This document shows positions 40,903 to 52,519 of a DNA stretch of 64,000 nt, piece by piece (position 1 is the first letter of the stretch; every line of letters starts with the position of its first letter). The DNA is from Xenorhabdus bovienii SS-2004 (GTDB lineage: Bacteria; Pseudomonadota; Gammaproteobacteria; Enterobacterales; Enterobacteriaceae): assembly GCF_000027225.1 (NCBI RefSeq), contig NC_013892.1, positions 3,348,001-3,412,000 on the forward strand, given 5' to 3'. Under the pieces are notes generated by a model. The model had not been told where the DNA came from. It did not search any database and saw only the letters and a program-made list of their open reading frames with translations. The translations under genes were made by a program, and so were the position numbers.

Positions 40903-40904
40903 GA

Positions 40905-41987
40905 TTAACGTACCTTCAACGTTGCCAGACCAATCAGTACCAGCACCAGGGAAATAATCCAGAACCGCACAATAACGCGTGGCTCCGGCCAGCCTTTCAA
41001 TTCATAGTGATGGTGAATCGGAGCCATGCGGAAAATACGCTGCCCCCGAAGCTTGAACGATCCCACCTGCAAAATGACAGATAGCGTTTCGACGACAAAT
41101 ACCCCGCCCATGATGATCAGCAGGAATTCCTGACGCAGCAAAACCGCAATAGTTCCCAACGCGCCGCCTAAAGCCAGTGAACCGACATCCCCCATGAAAA
41201 CTTGCGCCGGATAGGTGTTGAACCACAGGAAGCCCAACCCAGCGCCAACAATTGCGGTACAGACAATCACCAGTTCACTCGCGTGGACTAAATGAGGAAT
41301 GTGCAAATAAAGGGCAAACTTCACGTTACTCATCGCCCATGCCACGATAGCGAAACCCGCTGCGACGAACACCGTTGGCATGATAGCCAGACCATCAAGC
41401 CCATCGGTCAGATTAACGGCATTACTGGTTCCCACAATCACGAAATACGCCAGCAGGATGTAAAGCAGCCCCAGTTGTGGCATGACTTCTTTGAAAAATG
41501 GCACAATCAGTTGTGTTGCGGCAGTATCTTTACCCATACTGTACATGGCAAACGCCACACCCAATGCGATGACTGACTGCCAGAAATATTTCCAGCGAGC
41601 AATCAGCCCTTTGGTATCTTTACGAACAACTTTGCGATAATCATCGACAAATCCCACTACGCCGTAACCCAGCAGAACGGCCAGCACACACCAGACATAA
41701 GGGTTATCCAGACGTGTCCACAGTAATATGGACATGGTGATAGAGAATAGAATCAGCAACCCACCCATTGTCGGTGTACCGCGCTTACTGAAATGGGATT
41801 CTGGGCCGTTGTCACGCACAACTTGACCAATCTGCAATTTTTGCAGGTAGCCGATTAAAGTTGGTCCCACCCATAATGCGATAAATAGTGCAGTCAACAA
41901 GCCGACAATGGCTCTGAACGTCAGATAGGAAAAGACGTGAAAGACTGTGTGATATTTAACCAGGTAATCAGCTAACCAAACTAACAT
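40905..41987 (-). CDS. mraY: Phospho-MurNAc-pentapeptide transferase MraY
   Basis: MraY transfers phospho-MurNAc-pentapeptide to undecaprenyl phosphate, forming lipid I at the inner membrane. It is 360 residues, as in E. coli, with about ten membrane segments. Catalytic motifs are seen as GFVDDYRK (Asp115-Asp116 region), [13 protein letters not shown] (near 255-267) and the HHHYELKGW His motif. It overlaps murF by 7 bases; AAGGAG precedes the ATG. Confidence 0.98.
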   Translation of the reverse strand: MLVWLADYLVKYHTVFHVFSYLTFRAIVGLLTALFIALWVGPTLIGYLQKLQIGQVVRDNGPESHFSKRGTPTMGGLLILFSITMSILLWTRLDNPYVWCVLAVLLGYGVVGFVDDYRKVVRKDTKGLIARWKYFWQSVIALGVAFAMYSMGKDTAATQLIVPFFKEVMPQLGLLYILLAYFVIVGTSNAVNLTDGLDGLAIMPTVFVAAGFAIVAWAMSNVKFALYLHIPHLVHASELVIVCTAIVGAGLGFLWFNTYPAQVFMGDVGSLALGGALGTIAVLLRQEFLLIIMGGVFVVETLSVILQVGSFKLRGQRIFRMAPIHHHYELKGWPEPRVIVRFWIISLVLVLIGLATLKVR

Positions 41988-43363
41988 TGGAAGTTCTCCT
42001 TCAGTGTGTTCACTACCTCTTCCATTGCGGCACTGCGTGAACCTTTAATTAAAATAGAAATCATTTCGTGTTGTTCCAGTAAAGGAAGCAGCGCTGCAAC
42101 TAATTCCGCCTTGTTAGCGAAATGCTGTCCCCGACCACTTGTTTCACTGATATGAGAACTGAACTCACCGACGCTCATTATTTTGTCTATTTTTGTCGAT
42201 GCCAAGGCTTCACCAACCTGACGGTGACACTCAACGGTTTGATCTCCCAATTCACCCATGTCACCGACGACCATAACGTGATAACCGGGCATCTGTGACA
42301 AGGTATTGGCGGCCGCAATCATGGAACCGATATTCGCGTTATACGTGTCATCCAGCACGATTTTTCCCTCTGCAAGTCGAATAGGGAATAAGCGTCCTGA
42401 AACAGGCTTCAGTTCTAATAACCCGGCACGAATATCACTGAGAGAAGCACCCACAGAGATCGCCAGCGCACTGGCGGCCAATGCATTGGCAATATTGTGT
42501 TTCCCCGGCAGTGGCAGTGTTACCTCAATATTTCCAATCGGTGTATGCAGACAGAAACTCGTTGCCAGCGGTTGCTCCTGAATGTCAGTGGCGTAAAAAT
42601 CAGCTTCTGGCACGGGTGAAACAGCAAACCGCCATACAGCCTGCGGCTCGCTCATACCCTGCTGCCAATGCGTCCAATCATTGCTATCGAGATTGATGAT
42701 GGCGGTTCCTGCTGATGAAAGCCCCGCAAAAATTTCGCCTTTTGCCTTGGCAACTCCCGCCAAAGAGCCGAAGCCTTCCAGATGAGCCGCAAACAGGTTA
42801 TTCACCAGCGCACTTTCAGGACAGGTCATTTCAGCGGTATAGGCGATTTCGCCAATGTGATTGGCACCTAGCTCAATCACGGCAAATTGGTGTTCTTCAG
42901 TCAGCCTGAACAGTGTCAATGGCACACCAATGTCGTTATTGAAGTTGCCTGCGGTATAAAGGGTATGACCGCGTTGACACAGAATCGCCGCCGTCATCTC
43001 TTTGACCGACGTTTTGCCCGATGAGCCAGTCAGTGCCACTATCCGTGCTTTACTTTGCTGGCGAACCCAAGCCGCCAGTTTGCCCATCGCCAAGCGGGTG
43101 TTTTCCACTACCACCTGAGGGCAGTCAATTTCAAGGCGGCGGTTGACCAACAAAGCACCGGCTCCCTGTTTCGCGACATCTGCTACGAAATCATGAGCGT
43201 CGAACTTTTCCCCTTTTAAGGCAATGAACAGTCCTCCACGCACCATTTTTCGGCTATCAATTTCCACGGTATTGATTTGGCAAGTAGCCGCCTGCTGTTC
43301 GGAAGTGTGATATAGCACGCCGCCTGTCAGTTTTGTCAATTGCTTGAGTGTCAGCGGAATCAT
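41981..43363 (-). CDS. murF: UDP-MurNAc-tripeptide--D-Ala-D-Ala ligase
   Basis: MurF adds the D-Ala-D-Ala dipeptide made by Ddl. The 460-residue protein (E. coli 452) has the P-loop [11 protein letters not shown] (near 107-117), [10 protein letters not shown] and the C-terminal [11 protein letters not shown] motif. It overlaps murE by 4 bases at its start and mraY by 7 at its end, in keeping with tight translational coupling. Confidence 0.97.
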   Translation of the reverse strand: MIPLTLKQLTKLTGGVLYHTSEQQAATCQINTVEIDSRKMVRGGLFIALKGEKFDAHDFVADVAKQGAGALLVNRRLEIDCPQVVVENTRLAMGKLAAWVRQQSKARIVALTGSSGKTSVKEMTAAILCQRGHTLYTAGNFNNDIGVPLTLFRLTEEHQFAVIELGANHIGEIAYTAEMTCPESALVNNLFAAHLEGFGSLAGVAKAKGEIFAGLSSAGTAIINLDSNDWTHWQQGMSEPQAVWRFAVSPVPEADFYATDIQEQPLATSFCLHTPIGNIEVTLPLPGKHNIANALAASALAISVGASLSDIRAGLLELKPVSGRLFPIRLAEGKIVLDDTYNANIGSMIAAANTLSQMPGYHVMVVGDMGELGDQTVECHRQVGEALASTKIDKIMSVGEFSSHISETSGRGQHFANKAELVAALLPLLEQHEMISILIKGSRSAAMEEVVNTLKENFQC

Positions 43364-44847
43364 GCAATTACCCCCAGCAGACGTGCAACAGTCAGACGAT
43401 CTGAATAATCTAAACGGCGGTTGCCTACTAATTGATAATCTTCATGACCTTTACCCGCCACCAGTACGACATCCTCTTCAGCAGCCTGCATAATGGCACT
43501 GGTCACCGCTTCAACACGCCCGTGAATCGCCATCGCCCGACCCGGATCGATGAAACCGGTCAGAATATCTTCAACAATAGAATGGGGTTCTTCACTACGG
43601 GGATTGTCATCAGTCACTATCACCCGATCAGCGCCCTGCTCGGCGATACCGCCCATCAGTGAACGCTTACCTTTATCGCGATCACCCCCACAGCCGAATA
43701 CACACCAAAGTTGGCCTTTACAGTGCAATCGTGCCGCAGACAGGGCTTTTTCCAGAGCATCAGGTGTATGGGCATAATCCACCACGACCGTCGGACGATC
43801 TCGCGCAGCAAAGACTTCCATGCGCCCACAGACAGGCTCCAGACAGGAAGCGGCTTCCAATAGTTTTTGCAGTGGATATTCCAGTGACAGCAAGGTAGCG
43901 AGTGCCAGCAGCAGATTACTGACATTGAACGCTCCCATAAGGGGACTGTTGAGAGTTCCCTGCCCCCAAGAGGATGTAAACGTAATGGATGCACCTTTGT
44001 CGTGATAGTGGATGTCACTAGTGGATAACCAGCGCCCCGACCAATTTTTCGGCAGGCGATTTTCCATCGTGACGGCCACCGTTTCAGGTAAGCGGGTAAG
44101 CCATTTTTGCCCCACATCATCATCGGCATTAATGATTTTCTGTTTTACATCATGACTGCTGAACAACAACCATTTGGCCTCTTCGTAATTTTCCATATCA
44201 CCATGATAATCAAGATGATCACGGCTTAAATTGGTAAAAACGGCGGCTTGAAATGGCAGGGCGGCCACTCGTCCCTGCACTAAACCGTGTGAAGAAACTT
44301 CCATCGCGGCAAAAGTGGCTTTTTGATTAACGAGCTGCTGTAAATCGAGCTGGATATCAACGGCGGAACCCGTGGTATTTTCACTTGGAACTATCATTCC
44401 CAACAGGCCATTTCCTACCGTTCCCATTACGGCACTGATTTCCCCAAGACCCTGACTCCATTGTGCCAGCAATTGTGTCGTCGTGGTTTTGCCGTTGGTT
44501 CCAGTAACTCCGACGAGTTTCAGTTTATTACCCGGATGCTGGTAAAATTCGCCTGCCAATTTTGACAGTTTATTATTGAGATCATCCAGATAGATAACCG
44601 GAACACCGTGCATTGCTTGAATGGTGCCGTTATCCGTTTTTCCCTTCGCTTCTGCAATCACCGCAGCAACACCTTGAGCGATGGCTTGAGGAATATAATT
44701 TCGGCCATCTGTCTGGTGCCCTTTAACTGCAACAAACAGATCTCCGGCAGCCGCCTTACGGCTGTCTAATGTCATTTCGCGCAGCGGAAGCTCCGGAGTA
44801 TCAACACCCCATGGAGCCAGTAAATCGCGTAAATTACGATCTGCCAC
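43360..44847 (-). CDS. murE: UDP-MurNAc-L-Ala-D-Glu--mesoDAP ligase
   Basis: MurE adds meso-diaminopimelate to the precursor. The 495-residue product equals E. coli MurE. The P-loop is [11 protein letters not shown] (near 114-124), and DDNPRSEEP carries the DNPR motif specific for diaminopimelate. I place the start at GTG 44847, which matches the E. coli [13 protein letters not shown] start and has AGAGG 6 bases upstream; an upstream in-frame start at 44868 lacks this. The gene overlaps ftsI by 14 bases. Confidence 0.96.
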   Translation of the reverse strand: MADRNLRDLLAPWGVDTPELPLREMTLDSRKAAAGDLFVAVKGHQTDGRNYIPQAIAQGVAAVIAEAKGKTDNGTIQAMHGVPVIYLDDLNNKLSKLAGEFYQHPGNKLKLVGVTGTNGKTTTTQLLAQWSQGLGEISAVMGTVGNGLLGMIVPSENTTGSAVDIQLDLQQLVNQKATFAAMEVSSHGLVQGRVAALPFQAAVFTNLSRDHLDYHGDMENYEEAKWLLFSSHDVKQKIINADDDVGQKWLTRLPETVAVTMENRLPKNWSGRWLSTSDIHYHDKGASITFTSSWGQGTLNSPLMGAFNVSNLLLALATLLSLEYPLQKLLEAASCLEPVCGRMEVFAARDRPTVVVDYAHTPDALEKALSAARLHCKGQLWCVFGCGGDRDKGKRSLMGGIAEQGADRVIVTDDNPRSEEPHSIVEDILTGFIDPGRAMAIHGRVEAVTSAIMQAAEEDVVLVAGKGHEDYQLVGNRRLDYSDRLTVARLLGVIA

Positions 44848-46609
44848 TTTTATCCTCTTTATTATCAATCACAAATTCTTTTTTATCATCCGCAGGCAGT
44901 GCGTCGGGTTCAACGTTCATCGTACGTAAAACACCACTCATGATAGTGCCAAAGATGGGCGCTGAAACCGCACCGCCATAATATTTACCGGCTTGTGGAT
45001 CATTGATGATTACAACCAATGCAAACCGTGGATTACTTGCAGGGGCAATCCCTGCGGTATAGGAAAGATATTTATTAACGTATTTTCCATCCGGCCCGAC
45101 CTTCTTCGCCGTTCCCGTTTTGATTGCGATACGATAACCTTTTATTGCGGCGCGTACCCCGCCGCCGCCGGGTAGTGCCACACTCTCCATCATGTGAACA
45201 ACTGTGCGCATAATGGGTTCAGGAAATACGCGGGTTCCCGGTATAGGAGGGTCTACTTTGGTAATTGACAACGGGCGATAGATACCAAAGCTGCCTATCG
45301 TTGCATAGACTCGCGCTAACTGTAACGGTGTTACCATCAGCCCGTAGCCGAAAGAAAAGGTGGCTCTCTCAAGATCTGACCAGCGTTCTCTTTTGGGATA
45401 TATGCCACTACTTTCTCCGACCAGCCCCAAATTGGTCGGTTTTCCCATCCCAAAGCGGGAATAAACATTTACCAGTTCCGAGGCAGGCATCGCTAACGCC
45501 AGTTTAGAAACACCCACGTTACTCGATTTCTGTAAAATCCCAGTGATGGTTAATTCAGAACGCGGGGCAACGTCTTTGATTTGATGCGAACGCGCTCCAT
45601 AAGCCAATCGATAAGGTTTGGTATCCAGCACTGAATTTTCTTTAACAATGTTAAGGTTCAACGCACTCATCACCACTAGCGGTTTTACCGTAGAACCGGG
45701 TTCAAAAATATCCGTGATGGCACGGTTACGCATCGCATCTTTCGGCGTTCCCGCCAGATTATTCGGGTTATAGGATGGGTTGTTTGCCATTGCCAGAACT
45801 TCGCCGGTTTTTACGTCAATCAATATGGCCGTACCAGACTCAGCCTTATTAAGTATTACTGCCTTGGTCAATTCACGGTAGACCAAAGTCTGGAGACGCT
45901 CATCAATGCTGAGAGCCAGATTGTGGGCAGCCTGACTGTCAGTGAACGAAACATCTTCAATGACCCGTCCATTGCGATCCTTGCGGACAATTCGGCTCCC
46001 CGGCTTACCCGTCAGCCAGTTGTCGAAGCTCTTTTCCACTCCCTCAATGCCTTTGTCGTCAATATTGGTCACGCCAATAATGTGCGCGGTCACCTGCCCT
46101 GCCGGATAATAACGGCGGGATTCTTGGCGCAAATAGATGCCAGGTAATCTTAATTTTTCGACATAATCACCAATGGAGGTATTGACCTGACGGGCAAGAT
46201 AGACAAAACGCCCCTGTGGATAATCCTGAATTTTACGGGTCAGTTGATTAAGCGGTATGGAAAGCGTGTCAGCTAACGCTTGCCAGCGCGTATCATCCGT
46301 TATGCCGCCTTTTTCAAAGATTTCTTTGGGATCAGCCCAAACTGCATCAACCGGTACGCTGACCGCCAGAGGGCGCCCATTCCGATCGGTTATCATACCG
46401 CGAGTAGTCGGAATGGACTGGACACGTAAGGAACGGGAGTCACCTTCTTTTAGCAAACGGTCAGGATTGATAATCTGCAAGTAAGCAACACGAATCAAAA
46501 GCCCGAACAAAGCAAACGAAATGCCCCCACACAGCAAAGCAAAGCGCCAGCTTACAAAACTGGCTTTATCTTCTTGCTTCTTCAACTTTAAAGAGCGTGC
46601 AGCTTTCAT
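44834..46609 (-). CDS. ftsI: Peptidoglycan transpeptidase FtsI (PBP3)
   Basis: FtsI is the division-specific transpeptidase, target of aztreonam and cephalexin. The 591-residue protein (E. coli 588) has a short cytoplasmic tail, one membrane helix (about 24-45), a pedestal domain and the transpeptidase domain with SxxK in EPGSTVKPL (near 307-315), SSN (near 364) and KTGTAKK (near 499). It is the fourth gene of the dcw cluster, 27 bases after ftsL. Confidence 0.97.
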   Translation of the reverse strand: MKAARSLKLKKQEDKASFVSWRFALLCGGISFALFGLLIRVAYLQIINPDRLLKEGDSRSLRVQSIPTTRGMITDRNGRPLAVSVPVDAVWADPKEIFEKGGITDDTRWQALADTLSIPLNQLTRKIQDYPQGRFVYLARQVNTSIGDYVEKLRLPGIYLRQESRRYYPAGQVTAHIIGVTNIDDKGIEGVEKSFDNWLTGKPGSRIVRKDRNGRVIEDVSFTDSQAAHNLALSIDERLQTLVYRELTKAVILNKAESGTAILIDVKTGEVLAMANNPSYNPNNLAGTPKDAMRNRAITDIFEPGSTVKPLVVMSALNLNIVKENSVLDTKPYRLAYGARSHQIKDVAPRSELTITGILQKSSNVGVSKLALAMPASELVNVYSRFGMGKPTNLGLVGESSGIYPKRERWSDLERATFSFGYGLMVTPLQLARVYATIGSFGIYRPLSITKVDPPIPGTRVFPEPIMRTVVHMMESVALPGGGGVRAAIKGYRIAIKTGTAKKVGPDGKYVNKYLSYTAGIAPASNPRFALVVIINDPQAGKYYGGAVSAPIFGTIMSGVLRTMNVEPDALPADDKKEFVIDNKEDKSGRS

Positions 46610-46636
46610 CGCCTACCTTTGAGTTGTTAACTGAAC

Positions 46637-46954
46637 TTATTGAGTTATAACAATATTTTCTTGCGCCGGATCAACATGTTGCATATGCAATGTTTCAGTC
46701 GCTATATTTTCAACGCGACTGTGATCACCGAGGGCATTCTCTTCAAGAAGCAGGTTACGCCACTCAATATCCAGAGAATCAAAATCAATCGCCGAGCGCT
46801 CTTTTTCCGCTATCAATAAGCGGGTTTTATGGGCAACCGTCACAACGCTAATGGCCGAAATGATTACCGCTATCAGCAAAACCAGTGGGATCTTGGCATT
46901 GCGGATTAAATCCCTGCCAATGACCCCCACTAATCCATGACGCTCACCTGCCAT
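46637..46954 (-). CDS. ftsL: Cell division protein FtsL
   Basis: FtsL is a small bitopic protein that joins FtsB and FtsQ and activates FtsWI. The 105-residue protein is shorter at the N terminus than E. coli FtsL (121). It has one membrane helix (about 20-40) and a periplasmic coiled coil with [21 protein letters not shown], closely matching E. coli. The ATG follows the rsmH stop without a gap. Confidence 0.93.
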   Translation of the reverse strand: MAGERHGLVGVIGRDLIRNAKIPLVLLIAVIISAISVVTVAHKTRLLIAEKERSAIDFDSLDIEWRNLLLEENALGDHSRVENIATETLHMQHVDPAQENIVITQ

Positions 46955-47899
46955 TTACTCACCTGCCTTTTCAGCAAATCGCAATACAGAGCTTCTCGCT
47001 CTAGGGTTTATTACCACTTCGTCCTCTGAAGGCTTCAGTTTGCCAATTGATTTCAGGCTGCGTCCCCCCTGAGCTTTTAACTGCGTTTCAGTGAGAGGTA
47101 AACCGGCTGGAACCTGTGGCCCCCGGCTGTGCTGCCGGATAAAACGCTTCACGATGCGATCTTCCAACGAGTGGAAACTGATAACTGATAATCGCCCCTG
47201 CGGTGCCAGAACCTGCAATGCACCATTCAATGCGCGTTCTATTTCTTCCAGTTCACTGTTAATGTAGATCCTGATAGCCTGAAAACTGCGCGTCGCTGGA
47301 TGCTTGTGCTTTTCCTTAACCGGGCTTGCCTGAGCAATCAACTCCGCCAGTTCTCTGGTTCGGGTGATTTGCCCTTCCTGATTGCGGGCTACGATGGCTC
47401 TCGCGATACGTTTGGCAAAACGTTCTTCCCCAAAGGTTTTCAGTACCCATGCAATATCATCAGCTTCGGCCTTCATCAGCCACTCTGTAGCCGATTGCCC
47501 TCGGGTAGGGTCCATTCGCATATCCAGCGGCCCGTCACGCATAAATGAAAAACCACGTTCAGGATCATCCAGTTGTGGGGAGGAAACCCCTAAATCCAAC
47601 AACACACCATCAATTTTTCCGACCAGTCCCGCTTCTTCTATATAGGTAGCCAATTCGGAAAATGGCCCGTGAGTAATGGAAAAACGCGGGTCAGTAATGG
47701 CTTTCGCCGCTTCAATTGCCTGCGGATCGCGATCAATCGCAATTAAACGCCCATCTGCCCCTAATTGAGACAAAATCAGGCGAGAATGCCCTCCTCGCCC
47801 GAATGTTCCGTCAATATAAATTCCATTTTCTCGGATATTCAGTCCATTGACAGCTTCGTCCAGTAATACACTGGTATGCTTATAATGACTATTTGCCAT
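46955..47899 (-). CDS. rsmH: 16S rRNA m4C1402 methyltransferase RsmH
   Basis: RsmH (MraW) methylates N4 of cytidine 1402 in 16S rRNA using S-adenosylmethionine. The 314-residue protein (E. coli 313) starts with [13 protein letters not shown] and has the SAM motif [10 protein letters not shown] (near 30-39) and [10 protein letters not shown]. It lies between mraZ (2-base gap) and ftsL. Confidence 0.97.
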   Translation of the reverse strand: MANSHYKHTSVLLDEAVNGLNIRENGIYIDGTFGRGGHSRLILSQLGADGRLIAIDRDPQAIEAAKAITDPRFSITHGPFSELATYIEEAGLVGKIDGVLLDLGVSSPQLDDPERGFSFMRDGPLDMRMDPTRGQSATEWLMKAEADDIAWVLKTFGEERFAKRIARAIVARNQEGQITRTRELAELIAQASPVKEKHKHPATRSFQAIRIYINSELEEIERALNGALQVLAPQGRLSVISFHSLEDRIVKRFIRQHSRGPQVPAGLPLTETQLKAQGGRSLKSIGKLKPSEDEVVINPRARSSVLRFAEKAGE

Positions 47900-47901
47900 A
47901 T

Positions 47902-48360
47902 TTATAGTGATAAATCCTGTAGCCTTGCTGATAAAGGTTCTTGTGTGGATTGTTCAGCCTCAATATCATTCTGTACTTGCTGATACCAGGCTTGCTCATC
48001 CCACAATTCAAATTTATTAAATTGCCCAACCAGCATGACCTCTTTTGTTAACCCTGCGTGCTGCCGCAGTGTATTCGCTAACAAAAGGCGCCCTGCACTG
48101 TCCATTTGGCATTCACTGGCGTGCCCCAATAACAAACGTTGAACGCGACGTTCGGCTAGATTCATGCTGGATAGGCGAGATAACTTTTCTTCGATGATTT
48201 CCCATTCGGGTAATGTGTAAAGCAACAGGCACGGCTGATGGAGATCAATGGTACAAACCATTTGACCTGTAGATTCCTCATTCAGCTTTTCCCTATATCG
48301 GGCAGGTACAGTGAGTCGCCCTTTACTATCGAGATTAACCAGTGTTGCTCCACGAAACAT
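47902..48360 (-). CDS. mraZ: Transcriptional regulator MraZ
   Basis: MraZ is an AbrB-fold DNA-binding protein that represses the dcw operon. The 152-residue product equals the E. coli length, with two SpoVT-AbrB-like repeats ([16 protein letters not shown] at 9-24 and [16 protein letters not shown] near 84-99). The frame extends upstream to 48414, but ATG 48360 is the family start. Its own operator repeats overlap that upstream extension, which confirms the choice. Confidence 0.96.
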   Translation of the reverse strand: MFRGATLVNLDSKGRLTVPARYREKLNEESTGQMVCTIDLHQPCLLLYTLPEWEIIEEKLSRLSSMNLAERRVQRLLLGHASECQMDSAGRLLLANTLRQHAGLTKEVMLVGQFNKFELWDEQAWYQQVQNDIEAEQSTQEPLSARLQDLSL

Positions 48361-48390
48361 ACTCAGGTTACCCCTTGATGGTAAAAATCT

Positions 48391-48415
48391 CCACATTATC
48401 CCACAAATCACCACA
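48391..48415. promoter_or_regulatory. MraZ operator, three 10-bp repeats
   Basis: CCACA occurs at 48391, 48401 and 48411, exactly 10 bases apart; on the minus strand these read TGTGGAGA, TGTGGGAT and TGTGGTGA. MraZ is known to bind GTGG-type direct repeats with 10-bp spacing just upstream of mraZ. Position and spacing fit closely. Confidence 0.85.
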
Positions 48416-48421
48416 ATTAAG

Positions 48422-48451
48422 AGTTTACGGATGGTATGAAAACCTTGTCAA
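48422..48451 (-). promoter_or_regulatory. dcw operon promoter Pmra
   Basis: A consensus -35 TTGACA (48451-48446, minus strand) is followed after 18 bases by TAAACT as a -10. The MraZ repeats lie just downstream, where binding would block transcription of the whole dcw cluster. Confidence 0.7.
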
Positions 48452-48981
48452 GCCAGAGCCCATGTGCTTTAGCTAGATTTACAGAAAGATTTCAGAGAGA
48501 AGAAGAGAGATTTTTCAGATTTGGCAATATTAATAATAGATAACACTATGATAATTTTAAATAAATTAACGATGATGGAAAGTATATTCTTAGAAAAAAA
48601 ATTTAGGTTAAATAATTACCACTTAAATTAATTTATGTAACTAAAGTCTCATTGCAGCCTAATTGTTACCCAAATGAAATCTATTAGTAATAAAAATACA
48701 TTTAAGTTATAACATCGAAAAAAATAATCACAAATTGAAATTTAATGACTATTGGGGATAAAAAATGATTAAATATCAAATCAATAAAAAAATCTCTCCA
48801 TCACAGAAGTAAACGATGTAAATCGTCTGACTTTACGTGTAGATCATTCACCTTGCCATTTTTAGTAACAAGTTATCGGATTTTCAGGTCATAAAACTCT
48901 GCTCAAAAGAATTTTAGTCAGAATAGTCTTAAAGTTACGTTAACTAACGTATTTCAAAGAGTTTGATCGTATTAATAAGGC
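48452..48981. other. mraZ-cra spacer, AT-rich, no gene assigned
   Basis: About 530 bases, very AT-rich. One short plus-strand ORF of 15 codons (48765-48812) has GGGGAT upstream, but it has no other support. No terminator or tRNA is seen apart from the cra terminator at the far end. Confidence 0.6.
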
Positions 48982-49002
48982 ACCCTCATATTCAATGAGG
49001 GT
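48982..49002 (-). terminator. cra terminator
   Basis: ACCCTCAT (48982-48989) and ATGAGGGT (48995-49002) form a perfect 8-bp stem with a 5-base loop starting 6 bases after the cra stop; a short T-containing run follows on the minus strand. Confidence 0.7.
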
Positions 49003-49008
49003 ACTCAA

Positions 49009-50016
49009 TCAAGCTTTTCTACTCAGGCTTCCACGACGGCATAAATGACGACGCATTCGAGTTATTCCTGGCTCTGGCCGCTTTTTTTCATCCAAACTGG
49101 CCAATACCAGTTCAAGGGCACATTCAGCCACGTCACGGTGGCGTTGTGCGACGGACAGCACCGGACATTCAAGAAAATCAAGTAATTCATGATCACCGAA
49201 CGTAGCAATGACCAACTGCTCAGGTAACCGACCACTGCGCTTAAGGAGGGTATCCATGACGCCTTGCAGCAAGGAAAATGAGGTTGTGTAGAGTACTTGA
49301 GGTACAGGATTATTTTCCAGCCATGAAGCAAAGACTTCAGCCGCAGCTTCACGTTCATAGCTGTTCGCATACAGGTAGTTCACTTCACGCTGATCACTTT
49401 CCCATGCTTCACGAAACCCCTGTTCACGTAAGAAACTGACCGATAATTCAGGTAATGCTCCCAGATAAAGAACAGATTCTGACGGAAATTGACGCAGCTC
49501 CTGTGCCAGCATTTTCGCATCTTCGAGGTCATCCCCCACAACACTGATAAAGTGTTCGCTGTCCAATGCACGATCAAGCGCAATAATTGGCAGTGAACGG
49601 TTTGTCCAACGTTGATAGAAAGGATGTTCAGGAGGCAACGCAGTGGAAACAATAATGGCATCAACCTGCCGTTGCAGAAGATGCTCAACACAGCGCATTT
49701 CGTTATCTGGCTGATCTTCAGAACATGCGATCAATAGCTGGTATCCACGTTGCCGTGCCTGACGCTCAAGATAGTTGGCAATTCGGGTATAGCTCGTGTT
49801 TTCCAAATCCGGTATCACTAAGCCAATTGAACGAGTACGCCCCGCCCGAAGACCGGCGGCAACAGCATTGGGATGGTAATTGTGCTCTCTGACCACCGCC
49901 ATCACTTTTTCTACTGTTTTATCGCTGACCCGGTACTGCTTGGCTTTACCATTGATAACATAACTGGCCGTGGTACGTGAAACCCCTGCTAAGCGGGCGA
50001 TCTCATCCAGTTTCAC
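49009..50016 (-). CDS. cra: Catabolite repressor/activator Cra (FruR)
   Basis: Cra is a LacI-family regulator of carbon flow that represses glycolytic genes and activates gluconeogenic ones; fructose 1-phosphate releases it. The 335-residue protein (E. coli 334) has the LacI helix-turn-helix and hinge ([18 protein letters not shown], 1-18) and the sugar-binding domain. In E. coli it also lies beside ilvIH and close to mraZ. Confidence 0.96.
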   Translation of the reverse strand: MKLDEIARLAGVSRTTASYVINGKAKQYRVSDKTVEKVMAVVREHNYHPNAVAAGLRAGRTRSIGLVIPDLENTSYTRIANYLERQARQRGYQLLIACSEDQPDNEMRCVEHLLQRQVDAIIVSTALPPEHPFYQRWTNRSLPIIALDRALDSEHFISVVGDDLEDAKMLAQELRQFPSESVLYLGALPELSVSFLREQGFREAWESDQREVNYLYANSYEREAAAEVFASWLENNPVPQVLYTTSFSLLQGVMDTLLKRSGRLPEQLVIATFGDHELLDFLECPVLSVAQRHRDVAECALELVLASLDEKKRPEPGITRMRRHLCRRGSLSRKA

Positions 50017-50039
50017 ATTAATCCCTCAGTAAGATGATG

Positions 50040-50065
50040 AAAAAACCCTACTTTACAGTAGGGTT
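50040..50065 (-). terminator. ilvIH terminator
   Basis: On the minus strand AACCCTAC and GTAGGGTT form a perfect 8-bp stem (50065-50044) with a 6-base loop, and the run of Ts extends to six. It lies about 40 bases after the ilvH stop. Confidence 0.88.
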
Positions 50066-50104
50066 CGTTAAAGATCTGTATATTAACCCGCAGATTGCGA
50101 TTTT

Positions 50105-50596
50105 TCATCGCATAATTTTATCCCCGCGAGCGATACCAACAATGCCTGATCGTGCCACTTCCAGGATCTCAGCAACATCGCGCACGGCATCAAGAAACGC
50201 ATCCAGTTTTTCACTCGTTCCTGCCAATTGGACAGTGTATAGTGCTGACGTCACATCAACGATCTGCCCACGGAATATATCCGTGCTGCGCTTGATTTCT
50301 TCCCGTCCATAGCCACTGGCCTGCAATTTCACCAGCATGATTTCACGCTCAACATGAGCACCTGCGGTCAATTCACTGACCCGCAGAACATCCACCAGCT
50401 TATGCAGTTGTTTCTCAATTTGCTCTAATACCTTAGCATCACCCTTGGTCTGGATAGTCATACGTGACAGAGTTGGATCTTCCGTAGGGGCCACAGTCAG
50501 GCTTTCAATGTTATAACCACGTTGAGAAAACAGGCCAACTACGCGGGATAACGCTCCCGATTCGTTTTCAAGTAATACAGACAAAATCCGGCGCAT
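50105..50596 (-). CDS. ilvH: Acetolactate synthase III small subunit
   Basis: IlvH is the regulatory subunit that gives valine feedback inhibition to acetolactate synthase III. The 163-residue product equals E. coli IlvH, with an N-terminal ACT domain ([20 protein letters not shown], 2-21) and a C-terminal domain. ATG 50596 is preferred over 50626 because it matches the family and has AGAGG 8 bases upstream. It starts 2 bases after the ilvI stop. Confidence 0.96.
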   Translation of the reverse strand: MRRILSVLLENESGALSRVVGLFSQRGYNIESLTVAPTEDPTLSRMTIQTKGDAKVLEQIEKQLHKLVDVLRVSELTAGAHVEREIMLVKLQASGYGREEIKRSTDIFRGQIVDVTSALYTVQLAGTSEKLDAFLDAVRDVAEILEVARSGIVGIARGDKIMR

Positions 50597-50598
50597 GA

Positions 50599-52326
50599 TC
50601 AGGTCCTCTCTGTTTTGCTTAACCACATTTCATCCATTGCTCCACCCCGAATCTGCATTGGATAAACGTGTTCTGTTTCATCAACGGTGACATCGACAAA
50701 AACCAGCCGCTGGTTTTCAGTGACTTCATGCAAAGCCTGAGCCAGTTTATTTTCCAGTTCTTCGTAAGTTTGGATGGAAACACCAATATGACCATAAGCC
50801 TCTGCCAATTTGACAAAATCAGGCAGCGATTCCATATAGGATTGAGAATGACGACCCGCGTAAATCATGTCCTGCCACTGTTTCACCATACCCAGAAAAC
50901 GGTTGTTCAAATTCAGCACCAGAACAGGCAAGCCATACTGCAATGCAGTGGATAATTCCTGAATATTCATCTGAATACTGCCATCTCCTGTCACGCACAC
51001 TACTGTCGCATCGGGCTTTGCCAGCTTCACCCCAAGCGCGGCTGGCAAGCCAAATCCCATCGTGCCCAAACCACCAGAGTTGATCCAACGCCTCGGCTCA
51101 TCAAAGGGATAATACAGTGCGGCAAACATCTGATGCTGGCCTACATCTGACGAGAGATACGCCTTGCCTTCAGTCAGACGGTAAAGCGTTTCAATCACGG
51201 CCTGTGGCTTAATTTTCGCGGTGGTGCGATCGTAACCAAGGCATTTGCGGCTACGCCATTGTTCAATGGAAAGCCACCAGTCTTTCAATGCATCCGGATC
51301 CTGAGTGTCTTCCAGAGTATTCATCAATTCCAGCATTTGGCCGAGTATCTGTTTGGCATCCCCAACGATGGGAATATCCGCCGACACAGTTTTTGAAATA
51401 GAGGCCGGATCGATATCAATGTGCAGTACAATGGCTTCTGGACAATATTTTTCCAGATTATTGGTTGTGCGATCATCAAAACGCACACCCACCGCAAAAA
51501 TCAAATCAGAATTGTGCATCGCTTTATTAGCTTCAAACGTGCCATGCATTCCCAGCATTCCCAGACTCTGACGATGAGTGGCAGGAAAAGCGCCCAGCCC
51601 CATCAACGAACTGACGACCGGAATGTGCAAACATTCAGCCAATTTCAGCAACTCTGATGAACATGCCGAATTGATGGCGCCGCCACCTACGTAGATCACC
51701 GGCTTTTTCGCATCCAGCAGAGTTTTCAACGCCCGTTTAATCTGTCCTTTATGCCCCTGAACGGTAGGATTGTAAGAACGCATGCTGATTTTTTCCGGAT
51801 AAACATACGGAAATTTCAGTGCCGGATTGACGGTATCTTTGGGAAAATCGATGACAACCGGACCAGGACGGCCAGTTGTCGCCAAATAGAAGGCTTTCTT
51901 AATCGTATTTGGAATATCTTCTGCTTTTTTCACCAGAAAACTATGTTTAACGATGGGACGGGAAATTCCCACCATATCGCATTCCTGAAACGCGTCATTA
52001 CCTATCAAGGAGCTGGCAACTTGGCCAGACAAAACCACCATTGGGATTGAATCCATGTAAGCCGTTGCAATTCCCGTGATAGCATTGGTTGCTCCTGGCC
52101 CGGATGTCACCAGAACAACTCCGGCTTTTCCCGTTGAACGGGAATATCCATCCGCCATATGAACAGCACCCTGTTCATGACGAACGAGAATATGTTCAAT
52201 TCCTCCCACCGTATGCAGGGCATCGTAAATATCCAGTACTGCCCCACCCGGATAACCGAATACATGTTTAACGCCTTGATCGATTAACGATCTGACAACC
52301 ATTTCGGCTCCTGACAACATCTCCAT
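50599..52326 (-). CDS. ilvI: Acetolactate synthase III large subunit
   Basis: IlvI is the catalytic subunit that condenses two pyruvates, or pyruvate and 2-oxobutyrate, for valine, leucine and isoleucine synthesis. The 575-residue product (E. coli 574) has the catalytic Glu in [13 protein letters not shown] (near residue 48) and the thiamine diphosphate motif [14 protein letters not shown] followed by [11 protein letters not shown] 52326 has GGAGG 8 bases upstream and matches the family; the frame extends to 52374. E. coli ilvIH is Lrp activated, and the AT-rich upstream stretch would suit that. Confidence 0.97.
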   Translation of the reverse strand: MEMLSGAEMVVRSLIDQGVKHVFGYPGGAVLDIYDALHTVGGIEHILVRHEQGAVHMADGYSRSTGKAGVVLVTSGPGATNAITGIATAYMDSIPMVVLSGQVASSLIGNDAFQECDMVGISRPIVKHSFLVKKAEDIPNTIKKAFYLATTGRPGPVVIDFPKDTVNPALKFPYVYPEKISMRSYNPTVQGHKGQIKRALKTLLDAKKPVIYVGGGAINSACSSELLKLAECLHIPVVSSLMGLGAFPATHRQSLGMLGMHGTFEANKAMHNSDLIFAVGVRFDDRTTNNLEKYCPEAIVLHIDIDPASISKTVSADIPIVGDAKQILGQMLELMNTLEDTQDPDALKDWWLSIEQWRSRKCLGYDRTTAKIKPQAVIETLYRLTEGKAYLSSDVGQHQMFAALYYPFDEPRRWINSGGLGTMGFGLPAALGVKLAKPDATVVCVTGDGSIQMNIQELSTALQYGLPVLVLNLNNRFLGMVKQWQDMIYAGRHSQSYMESLPDFVKLAEAYGHIGVSIQTYEELENKLAQALHEVTENQRLVFVDVTVDETEHVYPMQIRGGAMDEMWLSKTERT

Positions 52327-52519
52327 TGAGTTTGCCTCCAGGCTCTGTTTGCAAGTTAATCGTCGGAACTTCATAAAATCGCCATTAAAAACAACCTTAT
52401 TTATTCCACTTTTTATTTATATAAAGTCAATCTAGTGTTAACTCATTCGATAACACCAGATTAATTAACATAACGTTAGAGACTAACGTTAGCAAACATC
52501 AATTCACATACTGAGAACA

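Noticed and set aside
48765..48812. A 15-codon ORF with a ribosome site between mraZ and cra
   Set aside because: Very short, in strongly AT-rich DNA, with no downstream gene on the same strand; chance occurrence is likely.
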